Part shown: positions 27,391 through 36,209 of the stretch, piece after piece
Layout: each line of letters begins with the position of its first letter
Position numbering within the stretch: position 1 is the first letter of the stretch
Source of the DNA: Phenylobacterium sp.
Lineage (GTDB): Bacteria; Pseudomonadota; Alphaproteobacteria; Caulobacterales; Caulobacteraceae
Assembly: GCF_022402485.1 (NCBI RefSeq)
Contig: NZ_JAKRSA010000028.1
Location: forward strand, 1 to 64,000
DNA: 64,000 nucleotides
Direction of reading: 5' to 3'
Translations under genes and position numbers: made by a program
Notes under the pieces: generated by a model
Databases searched by the model: none
What the model was told of the DNA's origin: nothing
Seen by the model: only the letters and a program-made list of their open reading frames with translations

Positions 27391-28908
27391 TCAGCCCTTC
27401 AAGGCCGGCAGGCCAAGGCTCGCCCACCGATCGGTGACCCGGGCGATGGTGGCCTCGTCCATGTCGAGCTTCTCGCCCCATTCGCGGTGGGTCTCCGGGG
27501 GCCACTTGTTGGTGGCGTCGAGGCCGATCTTGGACCCCAGCCCGCTCTCAGGCGAGGCGAAGTCCAGATAGTCGATGGGGGTGCCCTCAATCACGGTGAT
27601 GTCCCGGGCCGGGTCCATCCGGGTGGACAGCGCCCACATCACATCCTTCCAGTCCCGGGCGTTGATGTCGTCGTCCACGACGATCACCCACTTGGTGTAC
27701 ATGAACTGTCGAAGGTAGCTCCAGACCCCCATCATCACCCGCTTGGCGTGGCCGGGATAGGCCTTCTTCATGGACACCACAGCGATCCGGTAGGAGCAGC
27801 CCTCCGGCGGCAGCCAGAAGTCGATGATCTCCGGGAACTGCTGGCGCAGCAGGGGGATGAACACCTCGTTCAGGGCCTCGCCGAGCACGCTGGGCTCATC
27901 GGGCGGCCGGCCGGTGAAGGTGGTCAGATAGATCGGGTCGCGGCGCATGGTGATGGCGCTGACCTGAAAGACCGGGAACTTCTCGACGGAATTGTAATAG
28001 CCGGTGTGGTCGCCGTAGGGGCCCTCGTCGGCGTACTCATCCAGCAGAACATGGCCCTCAATCACGATCTCGGCCTCGGCAGGGACCATCAAGGGCACAG
28101 TCTTGGCCGCCACCAGCTCGGCCTTGGCCCCGCGCATAAGTCCGGCGAACTGGTACTCTGACAGGGTCTCGGGCACCGGGGTCACCGCCGCCAGGATGGT
28201 GCCGGGATCAGCGCCTAAGACAGCGCAGGCGGGCAGGGCGTCAGGCTTGCCCGCCGCCTTCCAGCGCCGGTGGTGCTGGGCGCCGCCCCGGTGGGCCAGC
28301 CAGCGCATGATGGTGCGATCTTTGCCCAGCACCTGCATGCGGTAGATGCCGAGATTATAGTCGTCCTCCCGCTCCGTGGACGGGCCCTTGGTGACCACCA
28401 GCGGCCAGGTGATCAGGGGCGCGGGCTCGCCAGGCCAACAGGTCTGGATGGGCAGCTTGGTCAGGTCGATCTGGTCGCCCGTCCAGACGATCTCCTGCAC
28501 CGGTGCCTTCTTCACCGTCGCCGGGCGCATGGCCATCACCGTCTTGGCGAGCGGCAGCATGTCGAGCGCGTCCTTCAGCCCCCGGGGGGGCTCAGGGGCG
28601 CGCAGGAAAGCCAGAAGTTCGCCGACCTCGCGCAGGTCAGCCGCTGTGGTTCGCTCCCGGCCCTCCAGGGTGACGCCCATGGCCACCCGCTTGACCGTGC
28701 CGAACAGGTTGACAAGGCAGGGCATGGGCGAGCGCTCGCCATCGGCGCGGATGACGTTTTCGAACAGCACCGCCGGGCCACCCTGCCGCAGCAGTCTGCG
28801 ATGGATCTCGGTCATCTCCAGGACGGTGGAGACCGGCTCAGACACCCGCACCAGTTCCCCGGCGGCTTCCAGCTTGGTGATGAATTCCCGCAGCGACCGA
28901 TAGGCCAT
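27391..28908 (-). CDS. ubiD: UbiD family decarboxylase (4-hydroxy-3-polyprenylbenzoate decarboxylase)
   Basis: Prenyl-FMN-dependent decarboxylase, probably of the ubiquinone pathway. The 505-residue protein has the UbiD layout: opening [27 protein letters not shown], the mid-region [29 protein letters not shown], and the catalytic Glu segment [12 protein letters not shown]. The start ATG 28908 has GGGAGG upstream. The UbiA prenyltransferase that precedes it in the pathway is encoded about 8 kb away (36210-37142); UbiX, which makes the cofactor, is not in the window. Confidence 0.95.
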   Translation of the reverse strand: MAYRSLREFITKLEAAGELVRVSEPVSTVLEMTEIHRRLLRQGGPAVLFENVIRADGERSPMPCLVNLFGTVKRVAMGVTLEGRERTTAADLREVGELLAFLRAPEPPRGLKDALDMLPLAKTVMAMRPATVKKAPVQEIVWTGDQIDLTKLPIQTCWPGEPAPLITWPLVVTKGPSTEREDDYNLGIYRMQVLGKDRTIMRWLAHRGGAQHHRRWKAAGKPDALPACAVLGADPGTILAAVTPVPETLSEYQFAGLMRGAKAELVAAKTVPLMVPAEAEIVIEGHVLLDEYADEGPYGDHTGYYNSVEKFPVFQVSAITMRRDPIYLTTFTGRPPDEPSVLGEALNEVFIPLLRQQFPEIIDFWLPPEGCSYRIAVVSMKKAYPGHAKRVMMGVWSYLRQFMYTKWVIVVDDDINARDWKDVMWALSTRMDPARDITVIEGTPIDYLDFASPESGLGSKIGLDATNKWPPETHREWGEKLDMDEATIARVTDRWASLGLPALKG

Positions 28909-29004
28909 GAGCCCTCCCAGGGTGATCTGATCCCAGGACTTAGGGTGGCGCTGGCCTGCTGTCACCCTTTGCGCCGGACGCGCTTGCCGCTAGATTTCGC
29001 CCTC

Positions 29005-29232
29005 ATGAAGCGCCTCGACCTCGACGACCTGCCGCCTAGGGTCGCCCAGCTGCTCACCGGCCTCGCCGAGGGCGAAGTCTTGATCCTCGTGCAAGACGGC
29101 GCAGTGGCCGGGCGCCTGCACGGCGGCGCCCCGGCCGAGGCCGCCGTTGAGGAAGAGCCCGAGCCCTACAACAACCAGCGGGCCGCCGAGATTTTCGAGC
29201 AGTTCCGCTCGGTGGTGGAAGACGAGTTCTAG
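29005..29232 (+). CDS. Small hypothetical protein, Phd-antitoxin-like N-terminus
   Basis: A 75-residue protein, divergent from ubiD. The N-terminal half (LPPRVAQLLTGLAEGEVLILVQDGAVAGRL) faintly resembles the GEEVVITRRGKPVARL stretch of Phd/YefM antitoxins. The C-terminal half is acidic (PAEAAVEEEPEPYNNQRAAEIFEQFRSVVEDEF). No toxin gene is next to it, so a toxin-antitoxin role is not supported. Confidence is for the gene, not for a function. Confidence 0.65.
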   Translation: MKRLDLDDLPPRVAQLLTGLAEGEVLILVQDGAVAGRLHGGAPAEAAVEEEPEPYNNQRAAEIFEQFRSVVEDEF

Positions 29233-29377
29233 GCGACGGGCGACCTGCGCGCCTTATGGTCGCAGAGCCAATGCCTTCCCCTGGCCCCAATTGCGCCCCA
29301 TGTTCGTCAGGTGACCTTGCGGAATACGAGCGGCCGTCAGAGCTGCCCCCGCAGGGTCTGTCATTAGGGAGACGACC

Positions 29378-29674
29378 ATGTTCAAGCTTTTGTCAGCCGC
29401 GTTCGTCGCGGCCCTTGTTGCTGCGCCGGCCCTGGCCGAACCCGCGCGCGTAGGCACCGCCACCGTCATCGTCAGCAATCTTGATCCCGCCAACGCCCAG
29501 GACGCCAAGCGCCTGGAGCGCCGGGTTGAGCGCGCCGCCTTCACCGCCTGTGGCGGGCACGAGGGCAGCGTTCGGATGCTCAAGCAAACGGTGAGAACGT
29601 CCGAGTGTTATCAGGAGACCCTGGCTGAGGCCCGCAGCGCCGTCGGCGTGGGGCTGCAGTACGCCGCCCGCTAG
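29378..29674 (+). CDS. UrcA family secreted protein
   Basis: A 98-residue exported protein of the UrcA family (unknown function, common in Caulobacterales and sphingomonads). A Sec signal peptide (MFKLLSAAFVAALVAAPALA) is followed by the UrcA pattern: VSNLDPANAQDAKRLERRVERAAFTACGG, then a second Cys in TSECYQ, which could form a disulfide with the first. AGGGAGA precedes ATG 29378. The stop codon lies in the palindrome CTAG shared with the convergent neighbour. Confidence 0.88.
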   Translation: MFKLLSAAFVAALVAAPALAEPARVGTATVIVSNLDPANAQDAKRLERRVERAAFTACGGHEGSVRMLKQTVRTSECYQETLAEARSAVGVGLQYAAR

Positions 29675-30021
29675 TCGGGGCTCTTCGCCGCATCAAAGGC
29701 CCTCGCCATCGTCTTGGTGGCGAGCCTGCGCCAGCGGCGTTCCAGGAAGCTGTGCAGTGACCCCGGATCGAGGCTCTCGATCCGGGCGAGCACCATGGCT
29801 GAGGACTGATAATGCGGCGTGAGATGGAAGGTGGCCGGCTCGGCGGCCATCAGCATCTCGCGCTCATCGAAGCCCACCTCACCCAGCACCAGGCTGGCGT
29901 CCTCCGCTCTCAGGCGGGTGAAGAACTTTCCCCGCACCTTGAACGATGGGTAGCCATAGGACGTGCCCTCCTCGGCACCGGGAAAGGCCAGGATGATGGC
30001 GCGCATCTCGGTTTCGGTCAT
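29671..30021 (-). CDS. MmcQ/YjbR family protein
   Basis: A 116-residue protein with the MmcQ/YjbR (CyaY-like fold) pattern: LAFPGAEEGTSYGYPSFKVRGKFFTRLR, VGFDEREMLMAAEPATFHLTPHYQ, and VLARIESLDPGSLHSFLERRWRRLA. The family is annotated as DNA-binding, but its true function is not established. It is the second gene after the GGT-family gene on the same strand (14-bp gap) and converges on the urcA-like gene, sharing CTAG as the stop codon on both strands. Confidence 0.86.
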   Translation of the reverse strand: MTETEMRAIILAFPGAEEGTSYGYPSFKVRGKFFTRLRAEDASLVLGEVGFDEREMLMAAEPATFHLTPHYQSSAMVLARIESLDPGSLHSFLERRWRRLATKTMARAFDAAKSPD

Positions 30022-30035
30022 GGCTCCCTCCGAGG

Positions 30036-31823
30036 TCAGTAGGCGAGCGCCACCCCGTCCTTGCGCATTTCGGTGGCCGAGGCGTAGCGGCCGGGCCAGC
30101 GCTCGATGGCCTGATAGCCGCCAAAGCTGCCGTCGCTGGGGCCCAGCGTCCAGCCCAGATCGGCCAGGGCCTTGCGGGTGGCGGCGGGAACGCCGCCTTC
30201 CAGATGTAGCAGGCCTGTCCCTGGGGTGACTTCGCCGGTGGGCTCCGACCCGCCCCCATGGCGCCAGCGCGGGCTGTCGCCGGCTTCCTGAATCCCCAGG
30301 TCAAAATCGACCATGTTGGAGATGATCTGGGCCTGGCCTTGCGGCTGCATGTCGCCGCCCATGACGCCGAACGAGAGCCACGGTGCCCCGTCCTTCACCG
30401 CAAAGCCCGGGATGATGGTCTGGAAGGGCCGTTTGGCAGGGGCATAGACATTGGGATGGCCGTCGGCGAGGGCGAACATCTCGCCCCGATTCTGCAACAT
30501 GAAGCCCAGGCCGTCCGGGGCGAGGCCTGATCCCATGCCGCGATAGTTGGACTGGATGATCGAAACCATCATCCCGTCCTTGTCGGCGGTGGTGAAATAG
30601 GTGGTATCGCCCTGGCTTGGCGCCTGGCCGGCATAGACGGTCTGCAGGATGGCGTTCGGGCGGATCAGCCTGGCCCGCTCGGCGGCATAGGCCTTGGAGA
30701 TCAGCCACTCGGCCGGCACGTCATAGAAGGCCGGATCGGCGTAGTAGCGGGCGCGATCCTCGAAGGCGAGCCGCTTGGCCTCCACCCCATGATGGATGGC
30801 GGCGGCCGACTGGAAGCCCATGCCCCGGATGTCGAACTGCTCCATGATGTTGAGCTGCTGCAGGGTCGCCAGACCCTGGCTGTTGGGGCCGAGGCTGTAG
30901 ACGTCCACCCCGCGATAGGGGCTCGCAAAGGGTTTGGTCCACTCTGCCCGATGGGCGGCAAGGTCGGCCTTGGTCATCCAGCCGCCGATCCGCTCAAAAT
31001 AGCGTTCGATGGTCTCAGCGATCTCACCTTCGTAGAAGGCGTCGCGGCCCCCTTCTGCGATCAGGCTATAGGTCCGGGCGAGGCCGGGATTACGGAACAC
31101 CTCGCCTTCCTTCGGCGTGGCTCCGCCAGGTGCCCAGACCGCTTTGAAGTTGTCGACCTCTTCGATCCCCAGGGTGCCGCGGGTGAAGTTGTTGTAGCTG
31201 CGCTGCAGATAGAAGGCCACGTTCTGGCTGATCGGCGCGCCGTCCTGAGCGTGGGCGATGGCCGGGGCGAACAGGTCCTTCCAGGGCAGCTTGCCATAGC
31301 GCTCATGCAGCGCCCACCAGGCGTCCACGGTGCCAGGTACGCTGACCGATATCGCCCCGTGGGAAGGAATGAGGCCGTCCTTGGCGCGGCTGCGCACGGT
31401 CTCAAGCGACAGGCCCCGGGGGCTGCGGCCGGAGCCGTTCAGGCCCACGACCTGCTTGGTCTTGGGGTCCCAGAGCATGACGAAGCAGTCGCCGCCGATT
31501 CCGCAGGCGATGGGCTCGGCATAGCCCAGCACCGCATTGGCTGCGATGGCGGCGTCCACCGCCGAGCCACCGGCCCGCAGGATGTCGATGGCTGCCAGAG
31601 TGGCCAGGGGATGGGCTGTGGCCGCGGCCCCGTGGGTTCCCCAGGCCGCACTGCGGCTGGCGAACCGCGCCCCGTCGATCCGGTCACCTGGACCCACATC
31701 AGGGCGATCACGGTTGGGGGTCGCCAGCCGGCTCTGGGCTGCGGCACCGCTGGCCAGCAGCGCCCCTGCCATGGAGGCGGGCAGGGCGGCGGGCAGGGCG
31801 GCCAGGAAGGTGCGGCGACGCAT
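30036..31823 (-). CDS. Gamma-glutamyltransferase family protein, exported
   Basis: N-terminal nucleophile hydrolase of the GGT family, 595 residues, made as a proenzyme that cleaves itself before a catalytic Thr. The expected nucleophile is Thr407 in GDTTYFTTADKDG, equivalent to TTHYSVVDKDG in E. coli GGT; here the His is Tyr, as in some GGT-like acylases. The start MRRRTFLAALPAALPASM looks like a Tat or Sec export signal. GIGGDCFVMLWD and VMGGDMQPQGQAQI are further family segments. GGAG precedes ATG 31823. Glutathione or other gamma-glutamyl or acyl compounds are possible substrates. Confidence 0.9.
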   Translation of the reverse strand: MRRRTFLAALPAALPASMAGALLASGAAAQSRLATPNRDRPDVGPGDRIDGARFASRSAAWGTHGAAATAHPLATLAAIDILRAGGSAVDAAIAANAVLGYAEPIACGIGGDCFVMLWDPKTKQVVGLNGSGRSPRGLSLETVRSRAKDGLIPSHGAISVSVPGTVDAWWALHERYGKLPWKDLFAPAIAHAQDGAPISQNVAFYLQRSYNNFTRGTLGIEEVDNFKAVWAPGGATPKEGEVFRNPGLARTYSLIAEGGRDAFYEGEIAETIERYFERIGGWMTKADLAAHRAEWTKPFASPYRGVDVYSLGPNSQGLATLQQLNIMEQFDIRGMGFQSAAAIHHGVEAKRLAFEDRARYYADPAFYDVPAEWLISKAYAAERARLIRPNAILQTVYAGQAPSQGDTTYFTTADKDGMMVSIIQSNYRGMGSGLAPDGLGFMLQNRGEMFALADGHPNVYAPAKRPFQTIIPGFAVKDGAPWLSFGVMGGDMQPQGQAQIISNMVDFDLGIQEAGDSPRWRHGGGSEPTGEVTPGTGLLHLEGGVPAATRKALADLGWTLGPSDGSFGGYQAIERWPGRYASATEMRKDGVALAY

Positions 31824-31940
31824 GGGCAGACTCCGGAGGGGCAATGTCACTGGGGCGTCACTATAGGCGCGTGAGCTGCTGCCAAGGCTAGTCCCAGACA
31901 CAGAAAATCCCGCAGACTCAGGTCTCCACCTGCGGCGGCC

Positions 31941-32876
31941 TCAATCCGAAGCCGATGGGGCGGTGAGCGAGCCTAAGAACGCCTGCATTGCCTGGCCCAA
32001 CTCCGCAAAGGCGGGGCTCTCAGCGGGCAGGTGTGCGCCGTTGCTCAGGAGCTGGAATGACTTGGCCCCAGTAATCTGCGCGTAGGTTGGCAGGCTCATT
32101 GAGACGGGCGTCCAGTCATCAGCACCCGGGTGAACGAGCAGAAGCGGGCAATCCAGCCGTGGGTCGGAGAGACGATGCTGTTGCAGGGTTCGGAAGAATT
32201 TCGCCCGCACCCATCTGCCGCCGAGCAATCGGTCACGTTCGAAGTAACGTTGCATGGCCCGGTGGCTGCTCATGGCCCTGAGGGGCGTCACCAAGCCTAG
32301 GGGCATGATCAGCCGGTCGAAAAGCGCCGGCACCCTTTGCATGAACCCAAGACTGAGTCGCCCCAACCAGCGCCACCGAGCGGCCCCGACAAAGGTCTCC
32401 GGATCTGACGTGTCCAGAAGGGTCGTGACGATGACACCGCGAACGCGAGTGCTTTTTTGAGCAGCGCTCACCGCCGTCATCCCGCCCAGGGAAAGTCCCA
32501 TGAGCACGACCGGTCCGGCCTCAACCTGATCGGCCAATTCTGCGATCACCGCGGGCCACTCGGCATAGTCTCCATCGAAACCCGGAGCCGGGGTCGTCAA
32601 TCCATAGCCGGGGAGGTCGGGGGCCAGGACCCGCCACCCGGCGGCAAGGGCCGGGAGTGCGCAAGGGGCGAGTATGCGCCCGTGGCCGCCGCCACCGTGA
32701 ACCAGGATCAGAACGCCGACCGGCGGTCCGGCGGGGCGCCAGTCATCGTATCGGATCAAATGCCCGCGGACTTGCCGTTGGCGCTCCGTGGGCTCTGTGT
32801 GGAACGTGATGCCAAAGGCTTGGGCAAGGATGTCCCGGTAGCGGGTCCAGGAGGGGTGATTGTCAAAGCGTCTCAT
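31941..32876 (-). CDS. Alpha/beta hydrolase
   Basis: A 311-residue alpha/beta-hydrolase. Seen are the oxyanion segment VHGGGGHGR, the nucleophile elbow GLSLGG (catalytic Ser), an acid residue in HPGADDWTPVS, and the catalytic His in NGAHLPAES. Family-level substrate (ester, lipid or lactone) is not determinable. It is divergent from a TetR regulator at 32926, with a perfect palindrome between them, so it is probably the regulator's target. ATG 32876 is preferred over an upstream GTG that would run into the TetR gene. Confidence 0.87.
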   Translation of the reverse strand: MRRFDNHPSWTRYRDILAQAFGITFHTEPTERQRQVRGHLIRYDDWRPAGPPVGVLILVHGGGGHGRILAPCALPALAAGWRVLAPDLPGYGLTTPAPGFDGDYAEWPAVIAELADQVEAGPVVLMGLSLGGMTAVSAAQKSTRVRGVIVTTLLDTSDPETFVGAARWRWLGRLSLGFMQRVPALFDRLIMPLGLVTPLRAMSSHRAMQRYFERDRLLGGRWVRAKFFRTLQQHRLSDPRLDCPLLLVHPGADDWTPVSMSLPTYAQITGAKSFQLLSNGAHLPAESPAFAELGQAMQAFLGSLTAPSASD

Positions 32877-32889
32877 GGCGCTGATTATC

Positions 32890-32901
32890 GAGCAATTGCT
32901 C
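32890..32901. promoter_or_regulatory. Palindromic operator candidate for the TetR regulator
   Basis: GAGCAATTGCTC is a perfect 12-bp palindrome in the 49-bp gap between the divergent hydrolase and TetR genes. Flanking bases (TTAT to the left, ATAA to the right) extend the symmetry with small offsets. Position and symmetry fit a TetR autoregulatory operator. Confidence 0.7.
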
Positions 32902-32925
32902 ACATAACTGAATTCGGGTTTTAGG

Positions 32926-33591
32926 ATGCCGGCCAGCACCGCTTCGAAAGCCCCGAGAAGGCCCGTCCGGCGGGCACGTCAGGCCCGCGCCCAGGCGACG
33001 GTTGACGCCATCGTCGAGGCGGCTGCTCAGATTCTGGCCGAAGGGGGCTGGGGCGCGCTGAACACCAATCTGATTGCCAGGCGAGCTGGGGTCTCGATCG
33101 GCTCAGTCTATGAGTACTTCCCCAACAAGGGTGCCATTGTCGACGCCATTCTCGATGCGCATCTGAGCCGGGGCGAGGCGCTGTTGGCCCAGGGCGCCTT
33201 GAGACTGCAGGAGCGACCGGACCTTCCCGCCATTGTCGGACTTTTGGTGGGCGGATTTGTCAGCCTGCACCAAGACGATCCGAGGCTTCACCGCGTCCTG
33301 TCCAGTGAGGCCCCCCTCAGCCCTGATCAGCGGGCCCGTGTGGAGGGTCTGCGGGCTTCGATCATCCAGATCGTCGCGGCGGCCCTGGCGCCCCATGTCG
33401 AAGCGCCGCACATCAGGGCGACGTTGGTTGTGGATACTGCTGAGGCCTTGTCTCACCGCTGGCTGGTGGATGAGGCCGGCCTGCCCGCCTCGGAGGCGGT
33501 GATGGCCGCAGAGCTGCACCGTATGCTGGAGGCGTATCTGCTGGATGTCCGAGGCGCTAACCCGGCAAGGCCCATACCGCCGTCTTCTTGA
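32926..33591 (+). CDS. TetR/AcrR family transcriptional regulator
   Basis: A 221-residue repressor. The N-terminal HTH domain (about residues 22-70) is ATVDAIVEAAAQILAEGGWGALNTNLIARRAGVSIGSVYEYFPNKGAIVDAIL in sequence order, with the classic recognition helix VSIGSVYEYF. The C-terminal ligand-binding helices are not diagnostic. It is divergent from the alpha/beta hydrolase gene and probably controls it and itself through the palindrome at 32890-32901. Its last 35 bases overlap the convergent methyltransferase gene. Confidence 0.92.
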   Translation: MPASTASKAPRRPVRRARQARAQATVDAIVEAAAQILAEGGWGALNTNLIARRAGVSIGSVYEYFPNKGAIVDAILDAHLSRGEALLAQGALRLQERPDLPAIVGLLVGGFVSLHQDDPRLHRVLSSEAPLSPDQRARVEGLRASIIQIVAAALAPHVEAPHIRATLVVDTAEALSHRWLVDEAGLPASEAVMAAELHRMLEAYLLDVRGANPARPIPPSS

Positions 33592-34219
33592 CTTCCATGT
33601 CTTCCAGTTCGCGGGTGGTGGCGACCTGGTACTCGGCGAGCTTCACGAGGCCCTCGCGGGGGAAGTAGCTGCGACCGGGGTCGCCGATCAGGACGGTGGC
33701 ACCGGCGGCCTTGGCCAGTCCCAGCCAAGCCATGACCTGGGCGGCCAGGGGCTTTTCGTAGCAGATGTCCCCGGCCAGGATCACATCGACGGACGGCGGG
33801 GCGGCGTCCAGCAGGTTGGCGCTGGTAAAGTCGCAGACCACCCCATTGGCCTCTGTGTTCAAGGCCAGGGCCGCTCCGCAATAGGCGTCGATGTCGGCGG
33901 CCAGGACATGGGTTGCCCCGGCCCTGGCCGCGGCGATGGCGACGATGCCGGAGCCTGAGGCGAAGTCGATCACCCGCTGGCCGGCGACGATGTCGGGATG
34001 GTCGAGGATGTAACGGGCGAGCGCCTGGCCGCCGGCCCAGGCAAACGCCCAGAAGGGCGGCGGCAGACCGATCTCCTCCAGGGCTTCCTCGGTCATCTTC
34101 CAGATCGGGGTGATCTCATCGGCCAGATACAGGATCAGTTCTGGGGTGTGCGGAGGCACCTGCTGGCGGGTATTGGCCAGGATGAAGGCACGGCGGCCCT
34201 CGGGGGTCTGCTCGATCAC
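33557..34219 (-). CDS. Class I SAM methyltransferase, ETFB-lysine-methyltransferase-like
   Basis: A 220-residue methyltransferase with the SAM motif VIDFASGSGIVAIAAARAGA, the acidic ADIDAYCG in the second strand and a post-motif GDICYE. The segment LIGDPGRSYFP and the N-terminal WKMTEEALEEIGLPPPFWAFAWAGGQALARYI fit the METTL20 type that methylates lysines of electron-transfer flavoprotein beta; bacterial members are known in alphaproteobacteria. Other protein or small-molecule targets remain possible. It follows the desaturase on the same strand with a 67-bp gap. Confidence 0.83.
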   Translation of the reverse strand: MIEQTPEGRRAFILANTRQQVPPHTPELILYLADEITPIWKMTEEALEEIGLPPPFWAFAWAGGQALARYILDHPDIVAGQRVIDFASGSGIVAIAAARAGATHVLAADIDAYCGAALALNTEANGVVCDFTSANLLDAAPPSVDVILAGDICYEKPLAAQVMAWLGLAKAAGATVLIGDPGRSYFPREGLVKLAEYQVATTRELEDMEVKKTAVWALPG

Positions 34220-34286
34220 GCCGCGCTCCTGCCACCTTGCATCCCCGGCGAGTGACGAAGATCATCGCCGTACGCAAGGGGAATGA

Positions 34287-35237
34287 TCAGGCGGGTGCCA
34301 GGCCTGAGGGCGCACCCTTGGAGGCGGCCATGCGCAGCACCTCCAGATAGCTGCCCCGAATTTCCATCTGTGGGCCCAGTCCCTTGGCCAGCAGGAGCTT
34401 GTGCGCCCGGGGCAGGTTGTAGCAGGGCAGGTGCATGAAGATGTGATGCTCGCAGTGATAATTGACCCAGTAGGGGGCGACCATGGCCCGCTCCAGGGGT
34501 CCGGCATAGGTGGTGCGGGCGCAGCGGAAGGGGTCACGCTCGTCCTTGGCTACCCCTGCATGCTCGGCGATATTGCGCAGGCGGGTGATCATCTGCGTCC
34601 AGGTGGCCTGGGGCAAAAGCCACAGGACGAACCACACCCACCAGAGCCCGAACGGCGCGGTCACAGCGATAGTCACAGCGGCCCCGATCAGCATGCGGCG
34701 TTTGCGATAGAGCTCCGCCTTGAGGATCGGTGCCAGGGGCTCGCCGGCCTTGCGGGCGGCCAGTTGGCTGCGCAGGTGGCCAAAGCGCTGCTTGAACCAG
34801 GTCTGGCCCGTGAGATCGCGGACGAGCTTGCGCCGCAGGGAGGTGGCCGTGATCGGGAAAGGGGCCGAAAGGACCAGGTCAGGGTCCTCGGCCTGCTGGA
34901 CATATTTATGGTGGGTCAGGTGATAGGGGCGATAGCGGTCGAGACCGCCGGTGGTCAGCCACTCGCCGGCCCAGTCATTGAAGCCCTGGTGGCTGTGCAG
35001 TGCCCCATGGGTGGCGTCATGCATCAGGACCGCCAGTCCCAGTTGCCGCCCGCCGATGATCATGATGGCCAGGGGCAGGGTTAGCGGCCAGATCACGGCC
35101 ATGGTGCCCGCCGCCAGGATCACCATCCAGGCATGGGCGATGAGGGCAAGACCCCGCCAGCTGGAGCGGTTGGAGATGCTGGCCCATTCCTGTGGCGTGA
35201 ACAGGTCCTTGGGATCAATTCGAGGTGCGACGGCCAT
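34287..35237 (-). CDS. Membrane fatty-acid desaturase
   Basis: Di-iron integral-membrane desaturase of 316 residues. All three histidine boxes are present: HDATHG at 73-78, HLTHH at 106-110 and HCEHH at 261-265. Membrane segments lie at about 30-70 and 183-212. It would introduce a double bond into fatty-acyl lipids; carotenoid or sphingolipid hydroxylase-type relatives share the boxes. It directly follows an XRE-type regulator on the same strand (48-bp gap), which suggests regulation by lipid state. Confidence 0.9.
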   Translation of the reverse strand: MAVAPRIDPKDLFTPQEWASISNRSSWRGLALIAHAWMVILAAGTMAVIWPLTLPLAIMIIGGRQLGLAVLMHDATHGALHSHQGFNDWAGEWLTTGGLDRYRPYHLTHHKYVQQAEDPDLVLSAPFPITATSLRRKLVRDLTGQTWFKQRFGHLRSQLAARKAGEPLAPILKAELYRKRRMLIGAAVTIAVTAPFGLWWVWFVLWLLPQATWTQMITRLRNIAEHAGVAKDERDPFRCARTTYAGPLERAMVAPYWVNYHCEHHIFMHLPCYNLPRAHKLLLAKGLGPQMEIRGSYLEVLRMAASKGAPSGLAPA

Positions 35238-35285
35238 GACCTCACTGTGCCACGGTTTTTGACGGTCGGGTAGAATGACCCAGGG

Positions 35286-36107
35286 TCAGGGGCTGTTGGC
35301 ACCAGCGGCCAGTCCCCGCAGCACCTGCTCGCTGGCGGCGTCGGCGGGGTAGAAGAACTCGATCCTCAGATCATCGGCAGCGGTGTCAGACGGGGCGCCG
35401 AACCGGGCCACGGTGGACACCAGGTCAAGGCGGAGGTCTGGGGTGCGAACCTGCAGGATCAGGGCGGCACCCGGCGCCGCATGGACCGACGCGCCGTCGG
35501 GCGCCTGGGCCTTCAGGGCTGTTATGGTGGCGTCGAGCTCGGCGCGCATGGGCCCCGGCGGTGCCCGCCAGGCCTCGGCCTCAGCCAGGGCCTGGAAATG
35601 GGCGACCAACTGGCTCCAGTTGGCCACGGCACCGCGAAAGGCCGCACTTTCGCAGGCCGCCCGCAGCAGGCTGACCTTGGGATCGAGGGCGCTTTCGCCG
35701 ATCAGGGCACCAAACAGCAGGGCGGCGGGGCCATTGGCGTCCAGGGGCCGCCAGGCTCGGTCGACGGCAAAGGCCGGAAAGGGCTCATGGGCCGCCAGGG
35801 CCAGCTGCGTCACCCGCCGGATCATGGCGGCGGCCTCGTCGGTATAGACGCTTTCTCGATGGGCCGGGGCAAAGCCTGCGGCCAGCAACAGGGCGTTGGC
35901 GTCCTGCAGGGCCAGTTCCAGGGCCAGGGCGAGCCGGCCGACCATGTCCCGGGAGGGGCGGGTGCGGCCGGTCTCCAGAAAGGAGACGTGGCGCTGCGAG
36001 ACCTGGGCGGCCAGGGCGAGGCCCAGTTGAGATAGGCCCCGCTGACGGCGCAGGCGGGCCAGCATGGCGGGAAAGTCGGCCACGGGCTTGGCGGCGAGGA
36101 GGGCCAT
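35286..36107 (-). CDS. XRE-family regulator with MmyB-like ligand-binding domain
   Basis: A 273-residue regulator. The HTH (about residues 14-68) reads LARLRRQRGLSQLGLALAAQVSQRHVSFLETGRTRPSRDMV. The C-terminal part is a MmyB-like ligand-binding (PAS-fold) domain (AFAVDRAWRPLDANGPAALLFG; LRIEFFYPADAASEQVLRGL). A crystal structure of a MmyB-type protein contained a fatty acid (recalled). Placement directly before the desaturase gene makes lipid sensing plausible, but not shown. Confidence 0.88.
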   Translation of the reverse strand: MALLAAKPVADFPAMLARLRRQRGLSQLGLALAAQVSQRHVSFLETGRTRPSRDMVGRLALALELALQDANALLLAAGFAPAHRESVYTDEAAAMIRRVTQLALAAHEPFPAFAVDRAWRPLDANGPAALLFGALIGESALDPKVSLLRAACESAAFRGAVANWSQLVAHFQALAEAEAWRAPPGPMRAELDATITALKAQAPDGASVHAAPGAALILQVRTPDLRLDLVSTVARFGAPSDTAADDLRIEFFYPADAASEQVLRGLAAGANSP

Positions 36108-36209
36108 GGGGTCTCCGGGCAGGGGCGGCCCTGACGGGTCGCTGGAACCGAGGGCTCACCGTGGCCGAGGCGACGGCACCCCTCAATGACCTAGCAGGTC
36201 ATCACAGCT

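Noticed and set aside
29358..29364. CTGTCAT before the urcA-like gene
   Set aside because: A lone half-site with no partner 11 bp away on either side, and it lies almost on the ribosome binding site.
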